Positions 24,435 through 32,397 of a stretch of DNA of 49,943 nucleotides are shown one piece after another (the first letter of the stretch is position 1; each line of letters starts with the position of its first letter). The stretch lies in NCBI GenBank assembly GCA_910584965.1, contig CAJUDZ010000025.1, forward strand, positions 1 to 49,943, read 5' to 3'. The notes under the pieces are model-generated. The model did no database searches. It saw only the letters and a program-made list of their open reading frames with translations, and was not told where the DNA came from. The position numbers were made by a program, and so were the translations under genes. Origin of the DNA: an uncultured Lachnospiraceae bacterium (GTDB taxonomy: Bacteria > Bacillota > Clostridia > Lachnospirales > Lachnospiraceae).

Positions 24435-25394
24435 GTGTTTGATTTTGAGAGACCAAATATTGAGGTTGTAGAAATCTCTGAAGACAAAAGGTATGGTAAG
24501 TTTGTAGTGGAACCACTGGAAAGAGGTTACGGAATTACCCTTGGCAACTCTTTGAGAAGAATTATGCTTTCTTCTTTGCCGGGAGCGGCTGTAAGTCAGG
24601 TCAAAATCGAAGGTGTTTTGCATGAGTTCAGTTCCATTCCGGGCGTGAAGGAAGATGTTACGGAAATCATCATGAATATTAAGAGTCTCGCGATCAGAAA
24701 CAGCAGCGAGACAAATGAGCCTAAGACAGCATATATTGAGTACGAAGGCGAGGGTGTTGTAAGAGCAGCGGATATTCAGGTTGATCAGGACATAGAGATT
24801 TTAAATCCCGAATTGGTTATCGCTACTTTAAGCGGTAAGGATACCAAGCTGTACATGGAGCTGACCATTACCAAAGGCAGAGGATATGTCAGTTCCGAGA
24901 AGAATAAGACAGAGGATCTCCCGATCGGCGTAATCGCGGTAGACTCTATCTATACGCCGGTCGAAAGAGTAAATGTTACGATCGAAAATACGCGTGTCGG
25001 CCAGATTACAGATTTTGATAAGCTGACGCTTGATGTTCACACGAACGGGACGCTTGTTCCTGATGAAGCGGTCAGTCTGGCGGCGAAAGTGCTCAGCGAG
25101 CATTTGAATCTTTTTATCGATTTATCCGAAAATGCCAAGACTGCGGAAGTCATGGTAGAGAAAGAAGACGATGAAAAAGAAAAAGTGCTGGAAATGAGCA
25201 TTGATGAGCTTGAATTGTCTGTTCGTTCTTATAACTGTCTGAAAAGGGCAGGTATCAATACCGTTGAGGAACTGACGAACAAAACTTCCGAAGATATGAT
25301 GAAAGTTCGTAATCTCGGACGCAAATCACTGGAAGAAGTTTTGGCAAAATTAAAAGAATTAGGTCTTCAGCTGAATCCGAGTGATGAAGCCTGA
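24435..25394 (+). CDS. rpoA: DNA-directed RNA polymerase alpha subunit (GTG start)
   Basis: A 319-residue alpha subunit. The N-terminal assembly domain has ERGYGITLGNSLRRIMLSSL; the C-terminal DNA-binding domain (about 245-315) has VEELTNKTSEDMMKVRNLG. The start is GTG at 24435, behind AAAGGAGGG; no better ATG exists. Confidence 0.97.
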   Translation: MFDFERPNIEVVEISEDKRYGKFVVEPLERGYGITLGNSLRRIMLSSLPGAAVSQVKIEGVLHEFSSIPGVKEDVTEIIMNIKSLAIRNSSETNEPKTAYIEYEGEGVVRAADIQVDQDIEILNPELVIATLSGKDTKLYMELTITKGRGYVSSEKNKTEDLPIGVIAVDSIYTPVERVNVTIENTRVGQITDFDKLTLDVHTNGTLVPDEAVSLAAKVLSEHLNLFIDLSENAKTAEVMVEKEDDEKEKVLEMSIDELELSVRSYNCLKRAGINTVEELTNKTSEDMMKVRNLGRKSLEEVLAKLKELGLQLNPSDEA

Positions 25395-25444
25395 GAGACG
25401 ATTCATATGACAGAAGGTGTGCAGTAACCTTTTGTATCCGGCGT

Positions 25445-25536
25445 ATGAGGTAAGTCCGAAGAGCGCATGTGCGTCGGCTCATAAATGGAACCGTTGACTG
25501 CATCCGGTAAGTAAGTCCGAAGAGCGTGGCCGGATG
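25445..25536 (+). repeat. Two hairpins with a shared loop sequence (rpoA-rplQ gap)
   Basis: ATGAG/CTCAT (25445-25482) and CATCCGG/CCGGATG (25501-25536) are unrelated stems, but both enclose the same 15-nt sequence TAAGTCCGAAGAGCG. Such a pattern suggests a conserved binding loop rather than a copied stem. The gap is transcribed between rpoA and rplQ. Confidence 0.6.
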
Positions 25537-25583
25537 TACCATAAAAGAGTTTTTAAAAAGCTCGCATGAGAAAGGAGCCAGTT

Positions 25584-26120
25584 ATGGCAAAATACAGAAA
25601 ACTTGGCAGAACATCTGACCAGAGAAAAGCATTACTTAGAAATCAGGTAACAAACCTTTTATATCATGGAAAGATTGTTACAACGGAAGCAAGAGCAAAA
25701 GAAGTACGTAAGATTGCGGAAGGCCTGATTGCACTGGGTGTTAAGGAAAAAGATAATTTTGAGACTGTTAAGGTAACCGCAAAAGTTCCGAGAAAAGACA
25801 AAGACGGAAAGAGAGTCAAAGAAGTCGTAGACGGCAAAAAAGTTACCGTATTTGACAGCGTTGAGAAGGAAATCAAAAAAGATCTGCCCAGCAGACTGCA
25901 TGCAAGAAGACAGATGCTGAGAGTACTTTATCCGGTTGTGGAAGTTCCAGCAAAGGCGGCCGGAAAGAAGAAAGGCACAAAAGAAGTTGATCTTGTAGCA
26001 AAACTTTTCGACGAGTATGGTCCGAAATATGCGAGCCGTAACGGCGGTTATACAAGAATTATCAAAATCGGGCCCCGTAAGGGTGATGCGGCGATGGAAG
26101 TTGTTCTGGAGCTTGTTTAA
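25584..26120 (+). CDS. rplQ: 50S ribosomal protein L17
   Basis: A 178-residue L17, about 60 residues longer than the Bacillus or Escherichia protein owing to a lysine-rich insertion near residues 60-115 (KVPRKDKDGKRVKEVVDGKK). N-terminal RKLGRTSDQRKALLRNQVTN and C-terminal NGGYTRIIKIGPRKGDAAM are normal. I start at 25584, behind AAAGGAGCC; a longer frame at 25566 covers that site. Confidence 0.95.
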   Translation: MAKYRKLGRTSDQRKALLRNQVTNLLYHGKIVTTEARAKEVRKIAEGLIALGVKEKDNFETVKVTAKVPRKDKDGKRVKEVVDGKKVTVFDSVEKEIKKDLPSRLHARRQMLRVLYPVVEVPAKAAGKKKGTKEVDLVAKLFDEYGPKYASRNGGYTRIIKIGPRKGDAAMEVVLELV

Positions 26121-26167
26121 GCGGCAGGAGATAGATTTTTGTTGACTGCGTAATAAGAAAATCAGGA

Positions 26168-26201
26168 ACAGAGTATATGGAAACGTATACTCTGTTTTTT
26201 T
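26168..26201 (+). terminator. Intrinsic terminator of the ribosomal protein operon
   Basis: ACAGAGTATATG pairs with CGTATACTCTGT (12 bp, one wobble) around a GAAA tetraloop, followed by seven T. A textbook terminator 47 bp after rplQ. Confidence 0.92.
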
Positions 26202-26264
26202 GTATAAAATAGCAACAGCGTACCCTGTTCCGAAGGAGAATGCGGAAAAGAAGCCCGTTTGGTA

Positions 26265-26306
26265 TTGACAATTTATGTTTACAGGTGTAGACTAAAGGTG
26301 TCTACA
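26265..26306 (+). promoter_or_regulatory. blaI-type promoter with overlapping operator
   Basis: TTGACA (26265-26270), 17 bp, TAGACT (26288-26293). A perfect 7-bp inverted repeat TGTAGAC-N7-GTCTACA (26286-26306) covers the -10 and start site. TGTA/TACA dyads are the known targets of BlaI/MecI repressors, so the pair downstream very probably represses itself here. Confidence 0.8.
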
Positions 26307-26379
26307 AGAATAGACTCTGGAATACATATAACGGTAACAGAAAACATGAAAGGGAAACAATCAATGGGTGGGAGGAAAA

Positions 26380-26751
26380 ATGGAGCGGAAAATAACGGTA
26401 ACGGATGCGGAATTGGAAATATTGGAGATCTTATGGTCGGCGGACCATGCTCTGAATGCCGGTGAAATACGCGGTATATTGAACCGGAGCAAAAAATGGG
26501 AACGGACGACGGTTCTGACATTTATTAACAGACTTGTAAAAAAAGGCGTGATCTGTCAGGAAAAGCGGGAGGTGTATTATTATACGCCCATGATCGGACG
26601 GGAAGAATACGTCAGGGAAGAGACAAAGCATTTTCTGGATAAATTCTTTAAGGGAAGTTCAAAGAATCTTGCGGCCGCGCTTGTCAGCAGCGAAGCGCTG
26701 ACGAAAGAAGACGTGGAAGAACTGCGTAATTATTTTAACAGTAATTTGTAG
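26380..26751 (+). CDS. blaI: BlaI/MecI/CopY-family transcriptional repressor
   Basis: A 123-residue winged-helix repressor: ITVTDAELEILEILWSADHA, the recognition region RTTVLTFINRLVKKG, and a dimerising C-terminal helix pair. In this family the repressor is cut after its M56 partner is activated. I use the ATG at 26380, 4 nt after GGGAGG; a GTG at 26368 is possible but worse. It is 20 bp before the M56 gene and behind a matching dyad operator. Confidence 0.9.
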   Translation: MERKITVTDAELEILEILWSADHALNAGEIRGILNRSKKWERTTVLTFINRLVKKGVICQEKREVYYYTPMIGREEYVREETKHFLDKFFKGSSKNLAAALVSSEALTKEDVEELRNYFNSNL

Positions 26752-26771
26752 AAAGAAAGGGGAAATTTTAG

Positions 26772-29033
26772 ATGGCGTCAGTTTATGGCAGTATGAGCCG
26801 CTTTTTTCTGAATATATTTTCCACATCATTATCCGGAGCCCTGGTTGGAGGCCTGATTCTGCTGATACATCCGTTGACGGAAAAGTTTTTCTCCAAGAAG
26901 TGGAACTATTATATCTGGCTGTTGGTGATCATACGTCTTTTGCTGCCGGTGCAGGCTGTGGAAGCCCTGCCGGGCGGTATTGCGTTTGATATAGCGTCCG
27001 CATGGACAGAAAAAACGAATGCGAACGGAGAGACCGGGGAGACAGAACCCGCGATGGAGGCAGGCAAAGAAGCGAAAGCCGCAGAAACGGAACCTACGAT
27101 GGAGGCAAGCAAAGAAGCGAAAGCCGGGGAGACGGAACCCGCGATGGAAGCAGGCAAAGAAACGGAAGCCGGGGAAGGATTGACCGGCCATGTGCCGGCC
27201 GGGGATGGCGCGGGTGAAGCGGCCGAGGATATGCGGGCCGCGGATGATTCGAAGGAGACGGCCGGAACTGTAAAGGGGGAGCGGGAAAGTGCTGTCCCCG
27301 GTATCATCCTCCTGTTTTCCGGAGCGGCTGTTATATGGCTGATCGGCTTTATCACGGCTTGTATGCTCAGACTGCGGAATTACTATCATTTTATTCGATA
27401 TATCAGGAAAGACGCATGTCCGGTCACAGACAGCCGGCTGATGGTACTTGCGCAGAGCATGTCATCCAGACTCTACATGCGGAAAATCCCGTCGATATAT
27501 CGGAGCGCGGCCGTGACCGGGCCGGTTACGGTCGGACTGTGGAGGCCGGTCATCTTTTTGCCGGAGACGGGGCTTGGAGAGCCTTCAAACCGGACGGCAC
27601 AGTATCAGCTGATACTGCATCATGAGCTTGTTCATGTGGCGCGGCGGGATTTGTGGCTTAAATGGCTGTATCAGATTCTGCTGTGCGTGCACTGGTTTAA
27701 CCCTGTGATTTACCTGATCGGGCGGAAAATGAATCTGGACTGTGAGCTTTCCTGTGACGAAGGGGTGCTTGGCATGCTGACGGCGGAAGGAAGAAAAACG
27801 TATGGGAACGTGCTTTTGGACGTTGCGGAGCAAAATGCTGCGGTCAGGAAAAGTGCGCTTACCACAACTTTTATAACGGGAGATTCCGAATTGAAAAGGA
27901 GGCTGCAAAGCGTGATCACATTTAAGAAACAAACGGCGGTAAAAGGACTGCTGTCCCTGTGCGTTATGGCCGGAACAATGTTTCTGACCGCCTGCGGCGG
28001 CGTATATGTGTCCTATGGCGGATTTGAAGATATGTCCGGCTTTTGGGAATATGAAGCATCGAATGAAGATATGCAGGACGACGGATGGGGAAGCGACTGG
28101 AATATTGGCGGAACAAAGGGAGGTGCCCGTCAGGTTTATGACGATGAGGTGCTGCTGGCGGGAGCCGATGTGAGCAACAAATGGCAGGCATATAATTATA
28201 GGGGAGGAGAAGACGGCGTAACGATTTCACGATTTGCGCTGAACGGCTCCGATTCGATCAGGATCATTTATGCGGCTGAGGACAGAGATATTGAGGTGAC
28301 ATCCGATTTTAACCTGAAAAAAGGTAAATTTAAGATCGTACATGTTGCGCCTGACGGTACCGTATCGATCATTAACGATACCGGAGAAGAGAGCACGAAT
28401 ACGGTTACGATGCAGAAAGGCCGCAATGTGATCAAAATCGTGGGGCAGGCCGCCGCGCTGGAAGACGTGGAAATTCGCTTTTCGGGGTTGAAAAGCCGTT
28501 ATTTTGAAGAAATCTATTATTCGGAAGAAGACGAGTATGCGGGACGGATCAACTTGATGGTGCAGGACGGTACTGTGGATAAAGATAAAATGTTGGAAAG
28601 CATCCATTATATGGAAGATTTCGATACCAGTAAAGCATTTGCCGCGCTCTTAAAACAGGGAGAGACGTTCAGCAACAATGAACTTTCTCAAATATTTATC
28701 TATTCGGATGCGGAGCTTTCCGGGAATTACCTGGTAGAAGCCATAGAAAGCGGACTCATAGAGCCTCTGCCTGTGGATGCTGTTACCGACATTCTGCCGT
28801 ACCTGAAAGGCCATACGATCGTGAGCCTGCTGAAAATGCTGCCCGAAGAAGATTTTTTTGAGGGCTTTCAGGATTGTATGCCGTATATGAGTGACCAGGA
28901 AATAGAAGAATGTCTGTTTTCTTATTTGGATGCGGGCGGAGAATTGACTTATGGACAGTTCGACGACATCGAAATGTATCTGAACAAAAGCACTATCAAA
29001 AAACTGGATGAAAGGATGATGTCACAGCCGTGA
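26772..29033 (+). CDS. BlaR1-like M56 membrane metallopeptidase with unusual C-terminal sensor
   Basis: A 753-residue protein. Hydrophobic segments lie at about 17-33, 46-63, 176-198 and 392-408. The zinc site is complete: HELVH at 284-288 and ELSCDE at 325-330. Between segments 2 and 3 is an acidic outer stretch with three 15-residue tandem repeats (ETEPAMEAGKEAKAA type, residues 90-134). After the last segment, instead of the penicillin-binding domain of true BlaR1, come a strand-rich domain (about 430-585) and a helical repeat-like end (about 590-753). It should sense an outside signal and cut the BlaI repressor; the ligand is unknown. No beta-lactamase gene is nearby. Confidence 0.85.
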   Translation: MASVYGSMSRFFLNIFSTSLSGALVGGLILLIHPLTEKFFSKKWNYYIWLLVIIRLLLPVQAVEALPGGIAFDIASAWTEKTNANGETGETEPAMEAGKEAKAAETEPTMEASKEAKAGETEPAMEAGKETEAGEGLTGHVPAGDGAGEAAEDMRAADDSKETAGTVKGERESAVPGIILLFSGAAVIWLIGFITACMLRLRNYYHFIRYIRKDACPVTDSRLMVLAQSMSSRLYMRKIPSIYRSAAVTGPVTVGLWRPVIFLPETGLGEPSNRTAQYQLILHHELVHVARRDLWLKWLYQILLCVHWFNPVIYLIGRKMNLDCELSCDEGVLGMLTAEGRKTYGNVLLDVAEQNAAVRKSALTTTFITGDSELKRRLQSVITFKKQTAVKGLLSLCVMAGTMFLTACGGVYVSYGGFEDMSGFWEYEASNEDMQDDGWGSDWNIGGTKGGARQVYDDEVLLAGADVSNKWQAYNYRGGEDGVTISRFALNGSDSIRIIYAAEDRDIEVTSDFNLKKGKFKIVHVAPDGTVSIINDTGEESTNTVTMQKGRNVIKIVGQAAALEDVEIRFSGLKSRYFEEIYYSEEDEYAGRINLMVQDGTVDKDKMLESIHYMEDFDTSKAFAALLKQGETFSNNELSQIFIYSDAELSGNYLVEAIESGLIEPLPVDAVTDILPYLKGHTIVSLLKMLPEEDFFEGFQDCMPYMSDQEIEECLFSYLDAGGELTYGQFDDIEMYLNKSTIKKLDERMMSQP
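27039..27173 (+). repeat. Three 45-bp tandem repeats inside the M56 gene
   Basis: Three in-frame units encode ETEPAMEAGKEAKAA-like 15-mers. They lie in the outer loop between membrane segments 2 and 3. The copies differ by a few bases each, so copy number may vary between strains. Confidence 0.8.
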
Positions 29034-29093
29034 CAGAAGCCGGAAGAATGAAAACCGGGCCGTAAAAAACGAAACGCGGATGCCGGAACGATA

Positions 29094-29137
29094 AAATGCC
29101 TTCCGAATGGACTTCGTGCCGTCGGAAGGCATTTTTA
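29094..29137. terminator. Bidirectional terminator between convergent genes
   Basis: AATGCCTTCCGA pairs with TCGGAAGGCATT across a 15-nt loop, with T-runs after it on the plus strand and A-runs before it. It serves the M56 gene and, in reverse, possibly the M15 peptidase gene that ends at 29151. Confidence 0.85.
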
Positions 29138-29150
29138 TATGGATGACTTC

Positions 29151-30251
29151 TTAGTCCAATACCTTTTGGAAGTGCTGATAATCCTTACAGGAGTTCCAGT
29201 TTCCGCCCCAGGTAAAGCCGTGATCCGTAAAGAGTTTGTAGCACAGATCGGATTCGTCTATTTTATAAGGAAAATCTTTGGTGCGGTCAACATAGATTTC
29301 GCTTCCCGGCGGAGAGATATACGTTTCTCCGCTTCCGTTTTTATTGAAGACAACATAGGGGTTATAGAACGGATTGATATCGATCGCACATCCGAGCGCA
29401 TGCTTGGAAAGGCTCGTCGTTCCGTCCACGACCCGGTAATTGAAACAGGAAGTATTGTTATCGGTTATGGAGGCTGTATCGTCGGCCTGATATTCATCCA
29501 CGAGCCTGATTTTTTCGATCCGGTATTCATTGCGGTACAGTTCATGGAAAATCTCCATGAGATCGTCGGCAATTCCTTTGTTGCAGATCAGTTCACCCGT
29601 CTGAACTTCACCGTTAAAATCATAATACAGTACGGAAAGAAAACGCAGGTCGTCATAGGTAACGGCGGGGACGACGTCATCCGCAAGGATATTGATGACG
29701 GGCACAGCCGAGGAAAGCGCTTCCGTGGCGGACACCGGATAGGAAATGCCGGTAATTCTTGCTTTGATTTCTTCGCTCAGCGGTTCATAATAAAAACCCT
29801 CGCGGTAAACTGTGCGGTTGGCAGGTATGCTGTTTTCCGCCTGCTGTGAATTATTTTCGGAATCATTTTGTGACAGCGGCGCGGTATCTGACAGCGGAGT
29901 ATTCTGTGACATTGGAATCGTTTCTCCATCGGTTTCCTTCTTGCTTACATCTATATGTGCGCTCTCCTCCGCATATGCTGTTTCCGTCGCATTTGCCTGT
30001 GCCGTTTCCCGGATTTTTCCGGATGCGGGCGCGTCGGGAATGGCCTTCGCCTCTTCCGGTGCTTTGCCGTCTGCCGAAGATATTCCGGCATCCGGCGTTT
30101 CCTGCTCCGCCGCGGCGGCCTGATTTTTATTGACATAATCGACAATGGTTTCCGATTTTGCCAGAGTACGGGCCAGAAAACCGCAAATAAGAATCAGCGC
30201 GGCCAAAAGAAGGAGCGGTTTCAGAAGCTTATCGGTAAATTGCTTTTTCAT
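29151..30251 (-). CDS. Membrane-anchored M15-family peptidase
   Basis: A 366-residue protein with one N-terminal membrane segment (about 10-28), a low-complexity linker rich in Ala, Glu, Ser and Asn (about 40-145) and a C-terminal zinc peptidase domain. Zinc ligands are H284 (SKHALG), D291 (AIDIN) and H360 (YQHFQ), the pattern of M15 D-alanyl-D-alanine or L-alanyl-D-glutamate peptidases (Peptidase_M15_4). It should trim peptidoglycan stems outside the membrane. The gene is convergent with the M56 gene; a link to cell-wall stress sensing is possible but only inferred. Confidence 0.85.
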   Translation of the reverse strand: MKKQFTDKLLKPLLLLAALILICGFLARTLAKSETIVDYVNKNQAAAAEQETPDAGISSADGKAPEEAKAIPDAPASGKIRETAQANATETAYAEESAHIDVSKKETDGETIPMSQNTPLSDTAPLSQNDSENNSQQAENSIPANRTVYREGFYYEPLSEEIKARITGISYPVSATEALSSAVPVINILADDVVPAVTYDDLRFLSVLYYDFNGEVQTGELICNKGIADDLMEIFHELYRNEYRIEKIRLVDEYQADDTASITDNNTSCFNYRVVDGTTSLSKHALGCAIDINPFYNPYVVFNKNGSGETYISPPGSEIYVDRTKDFPYKIDESDLCYKLFTDHGFTWGGNWNSCKDYQHFQKVLD

Positions 30252-30261
30252 AAGGGTGAGT

Positions 30262-30502
30262 CCTTTCTAATAATATTCTCCTAATAATATTCTCCTAATC
30301 GCCGCTGCCGTGCGGCGATTTTTAATTCCACAAAAAGATGCAGAAGCAGAAATCATTGCAAGGGAGAATGCAGAGCATTCTCCTAATCGCCGCCGCCGTG
30401 CGGCGATTTCTTATTCCACCAAAAGATGCAGAAGCAGAAATCATTGCAAGGGAGAATGCAGAGCATTCTCCTAATCGCCGCCGCCGGGCGGCGATTTTTT
30501 AT
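30262..30502. repeat. 88-nt tandem repeats with terminator-like hairpins
   Basis: The gap between two minus-strand genes holds three CGCCGC/GCGGCG hairpins at 30300, 30388 and 30476: exact 88-nt period, two full units and a partial third. Each unit includes GGAGAATGC/GCATTCTCC, then the GC-rich hairpin and a T-run on the plus strand, with a 40-nt spacer. A 15-nt direct repeat (AATATTCTCCT-type) lies at 30268-30296 next to the M15 start. The unit also occurs at 1-54. Confidence 0.8.
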
Positions 30503-32226
30503 TGAAACAAATACATCATAGTGTATTCATCGTTTGCGGGCGCGAATCTGGTCAGCTTTTTATCTTCCAGATGACAGCATGTGATAATTGTGTTCAGAAT
30601 ATCCTCCTGATCAAAGGAATTGGCGATACAGACGAGGATTTTGTCACCGCAATCGGACGGCAGTAGGAGGCCTGCTTCAGAAGAAAGCTGCTCCGGATAC
30701 AGGACAGCGGTGTTTTTACACAGGCTCATAATGTCCAGACAGGATTTGTACATCCAGCCGTTATGCTCGCTGATATAGAGGCAGGAGGCGTTTTCCGCCT
30801 GCTCCATAAAGGCGTATCGTTCCTCTTTTTCAGGATAGGTGTAGTCCCGGGGAACGGTTAATAAACCCCAGGCCGTAATGAGGACGCCGGCCGCGCACAG
30901 GATGGGAAACGCATGTCTTGTGACAGCGGAAAGCGCTTTATCATAGAGAAAATACATGCCCAACAGCAGAACCGGGAAAATACACATGATGTAACGGTCT
31001 GCCAGGAACGGCGCGCTGAGCGCTACCAGCAGCAGATAGCCCAATATGGGAATGAAAAGAAGAAACGGTTTTAACGCTGAAAATGAGGGCTGTGCGGCTG
31101 TATTTTCGCTTTCCCCATGGGAAAGTTTTTCATGGAGAGTTTTCTTTCTGAGAAAAGCTGTGAAAAACAAAACAATAAGCAGCAGACACAGGATCGCAAA
31201 CAGCAGAGGCTGTCCGGCAAACAACGAGTCTGCAATAATTTTATAATAAGCGGCGAACTTATGAAACGGATTTCCCGAAGCCGCGCCGGTAAGCGTGCTC
31301 GCGCCGAAACTGTCCATAAAAATATGTTTTATGGAAAAAGGCCAGACGATCAGACTGACCACCGCGGCCGCGGCGGAAGTGGCCAGCCAGGATTTCACTC
31401 TGGGGCGGTATTCTTTCCGCGTAAAAAGGAAGACAAGAATGGTTCCCACGAGAAAACCGGCGTAAATAACGAAATAATACTGTGTATAGAATCCGAGAAC
31501 CGCACATAAGATATAGGCAGCCCGGCTCTTTTTCGTAAAGGAAAAACCGTTCTGTGCGATATGCAGACAGACGCCGAGAAATGCCAGTGTAAAAAAGGTA
31601 TGAACGGCGTACATCCGAATGATCAGCAGCGTGGAAATTCCGCCGATACTCAGGGCATAGCATAACGTAACAAGAAAAGCGTATCCGGCGCCGCCGAAAT
31701 ATTTTTCCGACAGCCGATAGAGCAGGGCGCAGGTAAGCATCAGAAAAACAATATTGACAATCAGCCCGTACCACAGAGAAAAGCTGCCCGGAAACAGGGA
31801 GCAGATCAGATGGATGAAATAATAATAAAACGGCGGGGCAGAGTCGTAAACGGCGTTATACATGACGGAAAGAAAGTCAAACCGATGCCCCTGTTCGGCC
31901 GTGATAAAGCCCGCGTAGTAACTGCCGTCGTGCCAGACCGATGCCGCCTCCTGCTGTTCCAGTTCTTTAAATGCGCGGTAGAGACGGGAAGATTCTTTCC
32001 CGTTCCGCAGAAGGTCGTTTACGTCGTTCAGAATGTCGGAAGGCGGTGTGGATGTCAGCCAGGATGTAATAAACTCTACCCTGGAAGACTGGCGGTTCGA
32101 TAAATCATAGGTCAGCAGTTCGTCTACGAAGGTTCCTTTTTTCTGACTGCACTGGTACAGCATGAAAAAGAAGATGACTGCCATACAAAGAAAAAAAGGA
32201 ATTGACCGACGGTTTTGTATTTTCAT
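30499..32226 (-). CDS. Integral membrane glycosyltransferase-like protein (GT-C fold)
   Basis: A 575-residue protein with about 11 membrane segments and a soluble C-terminal end of 110 residues. The first outer loop has GTFVDELLTY with the acidic pair D35/E36, the usual catalytic place in ArnT/PMT-type GT-C enzymes, and further loops hold PPFYYYFIHL and RMYAVHTFF as in that class. It probably moves a sugar from a polyprenyl-phosphate carrier on the outer face. AAGGAGCG precedes the ATG. It faces away from the glycosyltransferase group at 32398. Confidence 0.75.
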   Translation of the reverse strand: MKIQNRRSIPFFLCMAVIFFFMLYQCSQKKGTFVDELLTYDLSNRQSSRVEFITSWLTSTPPSDILNDVNDLLRNGKESSRLYRAFKELEQQEAASVWHDGSYYAGFITAEQGHRFDFLSVMYNAVYDSAPPFYYYFIHLICSLFPGSFSLWYGLIVNIVFLMLTCALLYRLSEKYFGGAGYAFLVTLCYALSIGGISTLLIIRMYAVHTFFTLAFLGVCLHIAQNGFSFTKKSRAAYILCAVLGFYTQYYFVIYAGFLVGTILVFLFTRKEYRPRVKSWLATSAAAAVVSLIVWPFSIKHIFMDSFGASTLTGAASGNPFHKFAAYYKIIADSLFAGQPLLFAILCLLLIVLFFTAFLRKKTLHEKLSHGESENTAAQPSFSALKPFLLFIPILGYLLLVALSAPFLADRYIMCIFPVLLLGMYFLYDKALSAVTRHAFPILCAAGVLITAWGLLTVPRDYTYPEKEERYAFMEQAENASCLYISEHNGWMYKSCLDIMSLCKNTAVLYPEQLSSEAGLLLPSDCGDKILVCIANSFDQEDILNTIITCCHLEDKKLTRFAPANDEYTMMYLFQ

Positions 32227-32397
32227 GAAAAGCGCTCCTTAATTTAATGATAAAATCGGATTAGAAAATTATATAATATTTTCAGAACAATGTACATAGT
32301 TTCGGACAAATCCGGCATCCCCTTGACGCATGGAATATATTGATGTTATCATTAGAAACGAACTTTGAGACTTTTAAACGGAGGCATAATCTGCGGA
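32227..32397 (+). promoter_or_regulatory. Divergent promoter region of the envelope cassette
   Basis: For the plus strand, TTGACG (32323-32328), 18 bp, TATCAT (32347-32352) is a fair promoter about 45 bp before the first gene. The minus-strand promoter must lie in the AT-rich part near 32240-32290 (ATTATATAATATT), without a clear -35. Confidence 0.45.

Noticed and set aside
26829..27389. 186-residue minus-strand frame with repeats
   Set aside because: Reverse image of the acidic tandem repeat in the M56 gene; low-complexity and without start signal.
29139..29849. 236-residue plus-strand frame
   Set aside because: Antisense to the M15 peptidase, which has all three zinc ligands.
30262..30502. 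CRISPR array
   Set aside because: Only two full 88-nt units with palindromic terminator-like cores; the intervening sequence is repeated too, so there are no unique spacers, and no cas gene is near.
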